DNA from: Gigaspora rosea
Taxonomy: Eukaryota; Glomeromycota; Glomeromycetes; Diversisporales; Gigasporaceae
DNA: 64,000 nt
Reading direction: 5' to 3'
NCBI GenBank assembly: GCA_003550325.1
Contig: QKWP01000429.1
Coordinates: 156,968 to 220,967 of the forward strand
The position numbers and the translations under genes were made by a program. This document shows positions 23,255 through 34,418 of the stretch, in pieces (positions within the stretch are counted from its first letter, which is position 1; each line of letters begins with the position of its first letter). The notes beneath the pieces were generated by a model, which worked only from the letters and a program-made list of their open reading frames with translations, did not search any database and had not been told where the DNA came from.

Positions 23255-23936
23255 TGACAACGGAAAATCGGCTCTTCCGGGTCGACAGAATTTCAACCAA
23301 TCTAAAACAACCAGAATCCGGACAACCGTATCGAAGGAGGCGTGTTAGATTCGGCGAGTGGATATTCAAGGCTTCTGTCGTCAATACTTCGAGGTAACTC
23401 TCTTATAAACTAACACAACCACAACTATCTAGTACATCGAGACAGTTGGAAAACAACAATAACCACGGAGGCCCTCAGTTCGTCGAGAAACCACCGGACA
23501 GCGTAACGTTACAATCACGTGCACAAGAAATACAAGCGGAAGATGATCGTACTACTGTGCCACTTAGTAGTAGATCGTTATTAGTGTGGGGGGTAACAGG
23601 AAAGTAGTTTATCAATAACCAAATAATTGATAATGTTTCTTTGGGCGCAAGGCCTTTATTATATACATTTAATTAATTATGCAGAACTATAGGTCGTATC
23701 GCTACTTTATCTCTTAAAGCTACTAAGGCTTCTATCGCTATTTTAGTACCTAAATCACAGATATCACTAATAGTACTGATATCTCTCTTATTCACTTAAA
23801 TCATTGATTAAGACTTTTAAGACTTAGTTTTATAGTACCGGTAAGTCCAACTTTGGCACTGATCAACATAACCGAAAAATCGATACTACGCCACCGCGAT
23901 CACCAGGTGCTTCCGGGTACATTCCTGCGGTTCACA
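23255..23936. mobile_element. LTR-like insertion (TG...CA, TSD ATAG), possibly a solo LTR
   Basis: The segment starts TGACAACGG and ends GGTTCACA. It is bracketed by the direct repeat ATAG (23251-23254 and 23937-23940), and copy 2 has one ATAG at the empty site. Its first 350 bp are unusually GC-rich and contain two open, coding-like blocks: one with GQPYRRRRVRFGEW, ending near 23395, and one with FVEKPPDSVTLQ, ending near 23607. A GT...AG pair could join them. I do not recognise the peptide. It may be a solo LTR or a piece of a retroelement. Confidence 0.5.
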
Positions 23937-24042
23937 ATAGGTTTTCTAATCTATAAGTTCATAACTCCCTGTGGCTTTTATAGGAGGTCTGTAATTTTAA
24001 TGTAATAACAAGTTCGTACAAGAACAAGAACGTACTATATAC

Positions 24043-24335
24043 TAGGTTAATGCGCAGCAATTGTGTGTCCTTGTCATCATGTAAAAATGAAGTCAAATAT
24101 TGATACGTGTGCATCATTAACAGTTAAGAAGAATGAAACTGATATTGAAGGTTACGTCGATTACTTATCAAATAATCTGATGCATCAAAAACGTAATTAT
24201 TGCTTACATGGTGACAGGCACCAAATACAAAAATTACGATTTTGATATTACAAATATTGACGTATCAAAAATGTAATTTTAGTATCACCTTACGTAAACA
24301 TATAATGTCCGCCGCTACGCTCCGGACAATAAAAA
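24043..24335. other. copy-1-only segment of unknown nature with a GTCCG hairpin
   Basis: The tract between GTACTATATA and AAAATGTTGG is missing at the equivalent place in copy 2 (near 51950). It contains a short hairpin TGTCCGCCGCTACGCTCCGGACA near its right end and repeated TACGTAAT/AAATTACG words. No inverted termini or target duplication could be found, so insertion here and deletion in copy 2 are both possible. Confidence 0.35.
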
Positions 24336-24525
24336 TGTTGGTATAAACAATTTCCTTTTTAGATAAAATGGGCAATGTAGCGGCTCACGAGGATACACCA
24401 AAATATTAATTGACAAATTGAAATTCATAAGTTTAAAATCAATCCAAACAAATTTAGAAATAACCAGAAATAACCCGAAAATATATATCAAATAAAATAT
24501 TACTGTCGTTAATGAATATGTGAAG

Positions 24526-24829
24526 CAGTGTATAAAAATCTATGTGCACAATGTGCTCATGTGCACATGTTTTTAAAAGTTTCACATATTTTTAGCTAGC
24601 ATGTGCACGCAATTCACATACTTTGGGGCTAAATAGTGCACAAAATCATTAGTAAAGTACAGAAGATGTGCACATAGTGCACATAGTGCACATAATTTAT
24701 TGTATACACATTCAGAATTATCTTTATAACAAAGCCATATAATGCACAAATTTTAAAAATTGTTCACATAAATTATGTGTACAATGTGCACAAGATTCAC
24801 ATACTTTTGGAATCAGATTTTATACACTG
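24526..24829. mobile_element. 304-bp hAT-type MITE with TGTGCACA arrays
   Basis: The termini CAGTGTATAAAAATC and GATTTTATACACTG are inverted, and the exact 8-bp duplication ATGTGAAG flanks the element (24518-24525 and 24830-24837). Copy 2 has a single ATGTGAAG at the empty site (about 52121). The interior is packed with the palindrome TGTGCACA and with TTCACATA, as expected of subterminal transposase-binding arrays in hAT elements. Confidence 0.9.
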
Positions 24830-24837
24830 ATGTGAAG

Positions 24838-26679
24838 AGAAAAATTTCTCTCCAAACATTTAACCTAACGCTAAGAGTATCTTTGCAATCAAAAAAAAAA
24901 TTAATTTCTGCCAATATTAAAAATTAAAGATTTTGAATATTCAGCTTAATGACATTAATGCTATATGTTTAATGCAAAAAGGCCTTTTAGCATATTCTAT
25001 CAATATTTATTTAGCATACTAAATATATCCAAACTCTATAATTGATATAAAAATGATTACAGCGATACACAGAAATAAATTTCTTATCTTAGCACAAGAC
25101 TATGTACAGTAATTTTTCTTGAAAACATTTTTTTTATGCTACTAGTCTACTACCGAGAATAATATTACTGTAGCTCCAAGATCATGTACCAATAATTTGT
25201 CTTTCTCGAAGTCAATTAAATTAAATGTGGCATGGTCGTAATAAAATAAACGTAAGTGGTTTGTCTTATTTATTTAATTCATTGGTTTTTTTTTTATTCT
25301 TAAAAATTATATTGATAAATGAGTGATTAAAATTAATACAGTATTAAAATTTGTGATTAATAAATTTGTTAACATGATTTTTGCATATTTTTGTGTAACA
25401 CGTATATGCGAATATCCTTTATCATTGTCGCCTATTATGCTACATATATTCTTTATTATTGTTGCCCTTATCAAGTTTTTTATTCGTTCATTAGGACTTC
25501 ATGCATGTAATAAACAATAACTTTCGGGTCAAAATGATTGATCTATTCGAAAGTATCGTTCTTAATTTGCATATTAAAATATCTAATTATCTAAAAAAAA
25601 ACACACATTTTTACGAATAAATTAATATTCTCATCATTTATACTACAATATGGGTGTTTCTGTGCATTATATATATAGGACCTTTTTACTCAGCGGACTG
25701 CGGGCTTTCAAAAATTAGCATCAGTAATTTAAACGTCAAGCAGAGCTTAAAATTTTTTTTGATCATATGTGCTATTAAGACAATTTTTAAGCCCTGATTT
25801 TGTTATATAAAAGTTCTATATTTAGAATGCACATTTTTCTTGACAAGCACATGTTCTTGATGAACTCATGTAATGTGAATAACAACTTCAATTTTAAAGC
25901 GTAAAAAAGATACTGAGGGAAACAACTAGGGCTTTACGGACTTTAGTAGTCACCACCAATATAAAGCCAAACAATTGTTCGATATACCCAATAAGTAGCG
26001 GTACGATTTGGCAAGGCAAAGCATATCGATATACGGCAATAACACAAGAATAACAAATACGTTAACGAGAGAACATGGTCTTTATTTTATGATTATTCAG
26101 CGCGAAAATAGACAAAAAACCACCTTAAAGGCAGCAAAAACTTTTAATAAATTACATGCGGGGATGGGAGGAGAACACATTAACATCTTAATATAAACCT
26201 ATCACCGTCAACAACCATTTAATTGCGATTATAATCACTTACAACTTTGAATTATGATTATGTATTAAACCCCTCTTTAATATTACTATTCCGTTATTAT
26301 TCCACGAAACTAATTTGAAAGCTTTAATGCTTAACCAAATTTGTCGATCACCTCATCCTTCTCAAGCCCTGGCTAAAACTTTCATCTTTTAATTGCTGTA
26401 TATTCTTTTTTCGGTAGCAATTTCAGGTGGTCTGATCTTGCACACAAAGGGAGATTTCTTGCGATTATTCTATTCTCCCTTTTCTCTTATTTGATCATTG
26501 TAGGTTGGAAAGTGGCTTAGCGACGATTTCTTTACGATTTGTCCACGAATTTTCACGGGTATATTGGAATTCGGGACTTTTTGTAACTTAAGAGTCATGA
26601 TTATATCCCTGAGTAACTAGTACAAGACTATCTTTTTTATTTTGTCACGTGATCTTACGGATGAATAAGAGCAAAAATT
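24838..26679. other. long non-coding tract shared with copy 2
   Basis: This matches 52130-53955 with small indels. Short frames on either strand are not conserved as proteins between the two copies, so I call no gene. It may hold regulatory sequence for the BBE gene downstream. Confidence 0.4.
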
Positions 26680-26862
26680 TAACCGACTATTGCTAACTAA
26701 TTAATGAATCGATTAATCGATTAGTTTTATTTAGTTGATTTAATTTAATAATAATAATACAGAATATATATTTATATAAAATTTTATTAAAAAACTAATT
26801 AATTATTCGATTATCAATTAATAGTTGATTCGATTAATCGATTAATGGTTGGTTCAAAATTA
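26680..26862. repeat. inverted-repeat element with CGATTAATCGATTA core, present in both copies
   Basis: The ends AACCGACTATTGCTAAC and the inverted right end (AATGGTTGGTT) face each other, and each arm carries CGATTAATCGATTA. The equivalent at about 53968-54146 is altered by small indels. It appears to be an old MITE inserted before the duplication. Confidence 0.45.
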
Positions 26863-27052
26863 TTGCAGGTCTGCATCGGAGTGCATTGGCGCAATAATTA
26901 GAAATTTCCAAATTTTAATAACATAATTAAAAAGATTTATAAAAATGGCAATTTTTTTAAATTTGTCAAACATTTCACATCCTTTTTGTCATATTGAAAT
27001 ATAAATATAATACAATGTGATCAATTTCATCGCTTTGTGTAACATAACTTCG

Positions 27053-27060
27053 TATAAAAA
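27053..27060 (+). promoter_or_regulatory. putative TATA box of BBE gene copy 1
   Basis: TATAAAAA lies 131 nt before the start ATG. It is kept in copy 2 at 54285-54292, within a well-conserved 5' flank. Assignment rests on motif, position and conservation between paralogues. Confidence 0.4.
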
Positions 27061-27190
27061 TGGGAATAAAGAAGTTAATGTCAGGAAAAATATATAGCAA
27101 GTCATTTGTCTCTCTATTTGATCCAAAATACTATTATCTCCCCTAATTTTTATCATTTAAAATCCTTATCAAGGAATTTTGAATCCAATA

Positions 27191-28868
27191 ATGACGTCAT
27201 TATCATATAAATATCTGTTTTTATATTTTTATATTTTACTTTGCCTTATAATTATTTGTAATATTTCGTCAGCTAAAACACTTAAAAAACGTGATCTTCC
27301 TTCATGCCTTACTGATATACAAGGCACATTAGTATATCCTAATTCACCTGGATATAATGCTGATATTATAGATGAAAATACTCGTGTAAATTTTACCCCA
27401 ACTGTGATAGTATATGCTAAAACAGTGGCTGATGTTCAATTTTCCGTTTATTGTGCAAGTTCTCTTAATATGAGTATTTCAGCTAGATCAGGTGGTCATT
27501 CTTATGAAAAATATAGTAGTGCAGGTGCAATAGTCGTAGATATTACAAATTTGAATAAAATTGACATAAATTCAACTGCAAATACTGCAGTTATCGGTGC
27601 TGGAAATAGATTGGGTGCTATTTATTATACATTGAGTCAAACTGGTTTCTTAATTCCTCTTGGAACTTGCCCAAGTGTCGGTATAGGTGGTCATGCATTA
27701 GGTGGTGTAAGTAGTTAATCTCATATTATTTGAATATTGAATAGTGAAATAAACTAGACTGTCAGAAAAAATATCTCAATTCCGTGATGTTTTAAGTTAT
27801 TTAAATTAAATGTTGATGTAATAAGATGTCAAAACGAGGATTTTTTTTTTTCTGAAGAACAAGTTTATATTCAAAATTGCGTAAAATTTTTTTTTAATAT
27901 AATCGATGAAATTACAGGGATACGGGCTATATGGAAGAAAATATGGTCTCGCGTTAGATAGCATCCTTTCCATGGACCTTGTGGACCCTACCGGACGTCT
28001 AATAACTGTAAATAAAGATCAGTATATGGATTTATTCTTTGCACTTCGCGGAGCTGGCGCAAATAATTTTGGAATAGTCACTTCGTTTACATTCAAAATT
28101 TATCCTACTCCTCCTAGTGTCACATCTATTTCATTGAACTATGCGCTTACTAATATCCAGAATGTTTTTGATGCATATAACCAACTTGGTTCGTCACTAC
28201 CTGATGATATATCATTCTCAATAGTCATAGATAATGGTTCTGTAGAATTTCAAGGTGTTTATCTAGGAACGCAAACGAATGCAAATCAAATTTTGAGTCA
28301 ATTTATTACACAGTCACAACCAACTTCAACTCAATTTACAGAAGAAAGTTTTTTCAATAGCGTTGTACGATGGGGATTTCAGCAAACAAATGGCACAATA
28401 TATCCATATCATAGCCCTAGTGACTTTAAGGCAAAATCTTTCTATGTTAAATCACCTGGACTTTCTGCCGCAGGTGTTCAATCTCTTATAACCTTTATGA
28501 AAGGTCTTCCCACCACTTGTCCGACATATGCAATATTTGATTTATATGCCGGTGGTGCGGCGAATAACGTTCCTGCAAATGCTACAGCATTCGTACATAG
28601 GGATGAAATTTATTCAATTGAATTATTTACAACTTTAAATGGTGATAATGCGACAAACCAACAATGTTTTAATCAATTAAATAGTTTTGGTGAAGCTTTT
28701 CAAGCAAATTATACTGATTATGGTTGTTATCAAAATTATATTGATCGTGATTTAACAGATTGGAAAACAAGATATTATGGAAGTAATTTACCCGCATTAA
28801 TTGCTATAAAAAAAATTTATGATCCTAATAATGTATTTAATTATCCTCAAAGTATTCCTTTAGAATAG
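27191..28868 (+). CDS. secreted FAD-linked oxidase, berberine-bridge-enzyme family (copy 1)
   Basis: Two exons, 27191-27706 and 27918-28868, with a 211-nt GT-AG intron, give 488 aa. The N-terminus has a strong hydrophobic signal peptide (YLFLYFYILLCLIIICNISS), so the protein is likely secreted. Next comes the PCMH-type FAD-binding domain with ARSGGHSY, whose His normally carries the flavin, and GTCPSVGIGGHALGG joined across the intron to GYGLYGRKYGLALD, whose Cys is the usual second flavin link. FALRGAGANNFGIVTSF and the C-terminal BBE signature (YQNYIDRDL, YYGSNLPAL, YDPNNVFNYPQSIP) complete it. Such enzymes oxidise sugars, alkaloids or alcohols with O2; the substrate cannot be told. The upstream in-frame TTG at 27179 is not a credible start. 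The gene is near-identical to the copy at 54418 and looks intact. Confidence 0.93.
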
Positions 28869-29095
28869 TGTAACGTATAATTAATCAATATTATTAATAG
28901 ATAATTTTATTGTACCTAAATTCTTTTAATAATTCTATAATAAGACCGTACAAGATTATATAATTAATTTTCATATCACGAGCTAGTGATCTGAGACGCG
29001 GGCGCGCTGCTTTTTGTTTTTTTTTAAGTAAATTTTTTTTTATATATAATTCCTAAAATACCTGATAAATTACGCCTTCCGGCATCCCTTCATAG
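28869..29095. other. 3' flank of BBE copy 1
   Basis: No gene is seen. The sequence matches 56086-56308 and includes a short GC-rich word (GACGCGGGCGCG) in an otherwise AT-rich tail. It ends at the insertion point of the 6-kb LTR element. Confidence 0.4.
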
Positions 29096-29790
29096 TGTGA
29101 CGAATTATTTTTTTTTTTAGTTTTTATATTGTCAATATTTTTAAATCATGTATACAAATAATGTAATGAGGCTTGGTGGCTTAGAACTAGAAATCACGAA
29201 TACGCGATAAATATCGTGAGTACGCAAATGCTCAAAGCCCACAAATATTCTGCCACTCGCGTATACATGGTAGAAATCACGAGTTCATGGTAAAAATCGC
29301 AAATACGTTCAAAATATCACGAATAAGTGAAAATTTCCACGAATACATGGTAACTTTCTAAAATGTATTTAAGACCTTCGAATTCAATAAAGTTTGATAT
29401 ATGTTCCATGTTCAATTTAAAAATGCAATAATAATAAAAGTAAAACCCTTATCTTTTAAATTCGACTTTAACCTTAATAAACCTTGCGAGACTCAATTCG
29501 GCAGACTGAATTGACTTGTAACTTCGTATTGGCTTATTATAACTCGAATTCTGTGTGATGAGTTTAGTTTATTTTTTTAAATTGTTCACGTGATTCAAGT
29601 TAACTTTTGGACTTCGAATAAAACCCCGCATCGTGATTATTATATATTTAACACCTTTATATTGATTTTTTACCATTATAACAACTCTCCTTTAATATCG
29701 CTTTATACCCCTCTACCAGTAATCGGTTGGAACTTTAAATTGGCACTATTGTCTATATTGTTTTACTGCTCTCCCAATTCAATCGTTACA
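29096..29790 (+). repeat. 5' LTR of the 6-kb element
   Basis: It starts TGTGACGAATTATT and ends TCAATCGTTACA, immediately followed by TT and the primer-binding-site-like TGGTGCCGATTG. It matches 34419-35111 with scattered, mostly C/T and G/A differences and small indels, so the insertion is not recent. Confidence 0.88.
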
Positions 29791-29792
29791 TT

Positions 29793-29809
29793 TGGTGCCG
29801 ATTGTGTGG
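29793..29809 (+). other. primer binding site of the 6-kb LTR element
   Basis: TGGTGCCGATTGTGTGG begins two bases after the 5' LTR end. The TGG start complements the CCA end of a tRNA, as in LTR elements generally. The specific tRNA was not determined. Confidence 0.6.
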
Positions 29810-29810
29810 A

Positions 29811-30570
29811 ATGAATTAAAACAACTCGACCTTCTATAAATAAAATACTTAGCTTTAATCTTCTTACGTATAACTAAAAACTAAAATCTCATAAACTTAC
29901 CTGAAAGTCATACATTATCCCCTATCCTTCCATGTTTTTCCTTCAATAACCACAAGCCGTGTACACCTCAAGTCGACCCAAAACAAACCAACCTTTAAGT
30001 CAAAACTTCCAATACCAAAATCATGAAGACTGGAAACCCCCTTCTACACTTCTTATAATATGTCCCAGCACCTACAACAACCATATTTTCAAACCACTTA
30101 CCAATATTATATAATAAATAAACTGAATAAGAGGTATATGTGCAACCTACCCTTAGAAGTCGAATACGAAAACGTCCATCCAAGAATCCTTTGTGCTCCT
30201 AATGTCGAAAAGGGAGTCACTCTGTTCTTGAATGTCCAGAAGTGAAGAATTTGGACTAAAAGTGTACAAGACTCCTAAAAACACTTACCGCGGAACAAAA
30301 TGAAGAGTTCTAAGAAATAATAAACTGACATTTCCCAGAAGCTCTTGAGGATACTCACATTCCCGAAGCTCTAGAATTTACATTAAGAGTATTAAAAGAA
30401 ACAATAAAAAAAAAGAAACCAAAGAAATTGTCTGCCTCTCTGTAATTATTAAGATGTCGCCGCAGGAGGTCCGCTCAGAAAAGTCTTGCCTATCAACAGT
30501 AACCAGAGCTTTTAAATCGTACTACATCACAGAGTCGTTAGTGAAAAATTATGACTCTAATTAAGAGAAA
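29811..30570 (+). pseudogene. leader and decayed coding segment between PBS and Sel1-like frame
   Basis: Short plus-strand frames such as CNLPLEVEYENVHPRILCAP (near 30145-30205) read like coding sequence but are cut by stops. I do not recognise the protein. It probably formed part of the same captured or element-encoded reading frame as 30571-32221. Confidence 0.3.
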
Positions 30571-32221
30571 GCCCTAAAAGAAAAAGATGTCGAATTAGAT
30601 CCAAGGATAGATTTGGAAAATCTAATTGACGACTACCTTGAAGTCTTGGAAGGCCGGTCGTCCAGACCTAAAGAGCTCGAATCCAAAATTGGCTACTCCC
30701 TAAAAAAGGATAAAAAGAATGAACATAAAGCATTCATTTATTATGAAAAATCCTTTGACCCGAATCAATATGAAGATCATACCCTTGGAAGTTGGTATAG
30801 AAATGTTATTGTAACTAGTGAAGTGAAAACTGTTATTAATGAAGCAAATAATAAATTACCTAAGTTTGAATTCAACGACTTGATCTTAGAATTAATTGAT
30901 GAATACCTTATGGAAGAATCCATGGTTGAAAGAGAGAAAGAAGATATCCTCGAATCCTCGAAAGCAGGTGACATCATAAAGGTTAGGGACAAGACATTTA
31001 TGTATTGTCAAAAATCCGCAGAGATCAAAACTGCTAGCAAACCCGGTCCGATTGTGCCCTATTCTGAAAAAAAAAGTGAAGTTAAAAAGATTAAAAATAA
31101 AAAAATTGATGTCGACATAAATAAACATGAAGCATCCAATCGTTTTCAAAGACCTACTGATATGGATAATGCCTCTGACTGTCCCTATGCGAATTCAATC
31201 ACTGGTGCACAAATAATGAAGTCACTAATGATGTTCCGAAATCAGCAGAGATAGAAGAAATTATAGGCTTAGCTTCGAGTATTGAAGTACCAGCTCATGA
31301 AGTCTACCAAGAAATACCTTGCTTATCAACTGTTCTTAAACCGTATGATGTTCCGGAATTGTCAGAGAAAACAGATGACCCAGTGTAATAACTGAAGGAG
31401 AAGTCTTAGAAGAAAAGAAAGCCGAAATAGATATAGACGCTTTAATTGATAACTACTTTAAAGTCTTGAAAGACTGGCTGTTCGGACATAAAGGACCTGA
31501 ATTCGAAAGTGGCTACTCCAAATTAAAAATAAATTTCAGATATTTGAAGATTGTAAGAAATCAGCCAATACAGGTTGTAAAGAGAAAGTTAGCATTAAGA
31601 GAGATAGAAGAAGAGGCAAATATGAAGAGACCATTTATTACCAGAAATCCATCGAAGCTATAGTTACAGGTCACATGATTGTAGTAATTAAATCTAGATT
31701 CGAAAATAACATAAAAGCTGAAAAGGAAATCTTGATTAAGTACCAAGAGTTGGATAAAGTAAATGCTTGTGCTGAAACAAAATTGGATCAGAAAGAGGAA
31801 GTAAGAGATAAAGATGATCTAAAAGAAAGTGAGTGCAAAAGTGATGATGGAAAAAATGAATACAAGTTACAAGACAAAAGCGTTGATTTGTATGAAACCT
31901 GCTGAAGAACCCTTAGGTGGTAAAGGCAGACTGGTAGATAAAAATAAAGCATTTGATTATCATCGGAAAGCAGTAGATATAGAAAATGTTAATGGAATGT
32001 ATAGCCTTGGATATTGTTATTATGATGTATTTGAAATTGAAGAAGACGATCATAAAGTATTCGAGTATTATAAAAAATCGACTGATGCAGTTAATGCCAA
32101 TAGAGTGTTTATGGTTAGTAATTGTTATTATAACACTAAAGATTCTAATAGACCGTATCACCAAGAATCTCGCTCTCAGAAAGGTACAAGTAAGAAAAAA
32201 ATAAAGGACCTATGTAAATGA
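30571..32221 (+). pseudogene. degenerate Sel1-like repeat protein inside the LTR element
   Basis: Three main open pieces (30613-31254, 31466-31663, 31829-32221) are broken by stops and frameshifts. The last shows the Sel1 repeat pattern, AFDYHRKAVDIENVNGMYSL then GYCYYD, and a second unit with VFEYYKKSTDAVNANRVFMV. Earlier pieces carry NEHKAFIYYEKSF and a repeated module: IDDYLEVLEGR...ELESKIGYSLKK at about 30625 recurs as IDNYFKVLKDW...EFESGYSKLK at about 31447. Sel1 repeats are solenoid adaptor units, often joined to kinases in these fungi. The sequence lies in the same orientation as the LTRs, consistent with a captured host gene. It cannot make an intact protein. Confidence 0.65.
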
Positions 32222-32449
32222 ATACTTTAAAGCAAAAGACCCTGAAAGCTTGGAGGACAACTAGCAGCATAGTATCGACATTCGATTATTTAGCATAAAA
32301 TCGGAGGTTGAGAACAAAATTATAAAAGGGGTATGGATTGGAAGTATAATTAAAGAGTCGATGGCAAGGATCGGAAAGGAAAAAAGGAAAAATAATGGTG
32401 TAATCAGAAAGTATAAAATGAGTGATAAAGAAAGAAAGGATATTTGCAA

Positions 32450-34134
32450 TAGTGTTCCTATGAACCTGAACTGAACTGAACTTAGGTCAAGTTCAGGTTC
32501 AGGTCCAGGTTCAGTATTGAACCTGAACCTGAACATTTTTTAAAACATGTTCATGTTTAGGTTCAGTATTGAACTTTTAGAGCTGGTTCAGGTTCAGTTC
32601 ATAAGTTCATGAACATGTTCAGGTTCAGTCTGGTGTTCATATGAACTAGTAATTCTAGGCTTGGGTCCGGGTTTGGTCTGGTCCAGACTAGACTCAAACT
32701 CTAAATTTTATTATTAAAACTTTATACTAAACTCCAAACTCAATCATAAGTTTGGTCAGGCTATTCCAAAATTTGCAAATTAGTTTGAGTCTGAATAAAA
32801 ATATGTGTATTTTTTGATACTGAACAAGTTTACTTAGAGTAAGAAGTATAAATCAGTTAGTAAAATTTAGAGAATCATAGCATTTTGTATAATTTTATTA
32901 ATAAAATTATACAAATTTCTATGATTCTCTAAATTTTACTAATTTATAATAACTTCTTGCACTAAGTAGACTTGTTAAGCACCAAAAAATACATCAAATC
33001 AGCATATTTATTTACTTTTCTTAAAATTTGAAGAAAAGATGCTTAATTTTGGAAATTTTCATCAAAAATTCAAAATTAAGCATCTTTGACACAAATTTTG
33101 AGGAAAATAAAATATATCGATATGATGTATTTTTTGGTGCTATACAAGTTTACTTAGATCAAGAAGTTATGATCAATTAGTAAAATTTAGAGAATCATAG
33201 CATTTTGTATAATTTTATTAATAAAATTATAGAAATTTCTATGATTCTCTAAATTTTACTAATTGATCATAACTTCTTGATTTAAGTAAACTTGTTAAGC
33301 ACCAAAAAATACATCAAATCGGCATATTTTATTAAAATTTGTGTCAAAGATGCTTAATTTTGAATTTTTAATGAAAATTTCTAAAATTAAGCATCTTTTC
33401 TTCAAATTTTAAGAAAAGTAAAATAAAATATGCCGATTTGATGTATTTTTTGGTGCTTAACATGTTTACCTAAATCACAAAGTTATGATCAATTAGTAAA
33501 ATTTTAGAGAATCATAGAAATTTGTATAATTTTATTAATAAAATTATACAAATTTCTATAATTCTCTAAAGTTTACTAATTGAACATAACTTCTTGATAT
33601 AAGTCAATTGTTTAGCACCAAAAAATACATCATTTCAGTATATTTTATTTTATTTTTCTTAAAATTTGCGTCAAAGATGCTTAATTTTGATTTTTGACGA
33701 AAATTTCCAAAATAAAGCATCTTTTCTTCAAATTTTAAGAAAAGTAAAATAAAATATGCCGATTTGATGTATATTTTGGTGCTTAACAAGTTTATTTAGT
33801 GCAAGAAATTAAGATCATTTAGTAAAATTTAGAGAATCATAGAAATTTGTATAATTTTATTAACAAATTTCTATGATTCTCTAAATTATACTAATTGATT
33901 CTAACTTTGTGATTTAGATAAACATGTGCATATATTATGAACCTGAACATGTTCATGAACCTTGAACTGAACCCGAACTGACTTTTTTTGAGTTCAGGTT
34001 CAGATTCATGTTCAATAATTTTAAGTTTAGGTTTAGTTCAGTATTGAACTTTTAGAGCAGGTTCAGGTTCAGGTTTAGGTTCATTGAACCTGAACCTGAA
34101 CTTCTATTGAACTGAACTGAACTTTGGAACCCTA
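32450..34134. mobile_element. 1.69-kb hAT-type element of alternating palindromes
   Basis: The termini TAGTGTTCC and GGAACCCTA are inverted, and ATTTGCAA is duplicated exactly on both sides (32442-32449 and 34135-34142). Both ends (about 32460-32650 and 33935-34125) are dense arrays of GAACCTGAAC/GTTCAGGTTC. The middle, 32859 to about 33900, repeats a 317-bp unit made of two palindromes: A (AGTAAAATTTAGAGAATCAT mirrored) and B (GCACCAAAAAATACATCAAA mirrored). Four A copies start near 32859, 33179, 33496 and 33820. No transposase is encoded. It is nested in the 6-kb LTR element. Confidence 0.88.
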
Positions 34135-34403
34135 ATTTGCAAAAGCAGAATATTCTATTTAAGCCAATAGTTTAACATTTACTAACCAGTTGGTCTTCCA
34201 TTCGAATCTTCGACCCTGGAGGATATACTCATCTTAACTCCTTCTGCTTCCCTAAAGAAAATATTATCGAAATCCAAGGAGCTCCTATACGATCTTTTTG
34301 CGAAAGCTTTTTCTACCTTAATGATGTTGCGAGCGAAACTCAAACTCTAAGCCCCAAGAATTTGGCGAAATATTATTAATAATCATTTTGCAGAGACTCA
34401 ATG

Positions 34404-34418
34404 ACGAGGGGAGACAGA
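34404..34418 (+). other. polypurine tract of the 6-kb LTR element
   Basis: The purine-rich GACGAGGGGAGACAGA directly precedes the start of the 3' LTR (TATGACAAATTATT). Position and composition fit the plus-strand primer of an LTR element. Confidence 0.55.

Noticed and set aside
26008..26196. 62-codon frame upstream of BBE copy 1
   Set aside because: The same place in copy 2 (about 53390-53490) has indels that destroy the frame, so it is not conserved coding sequence.
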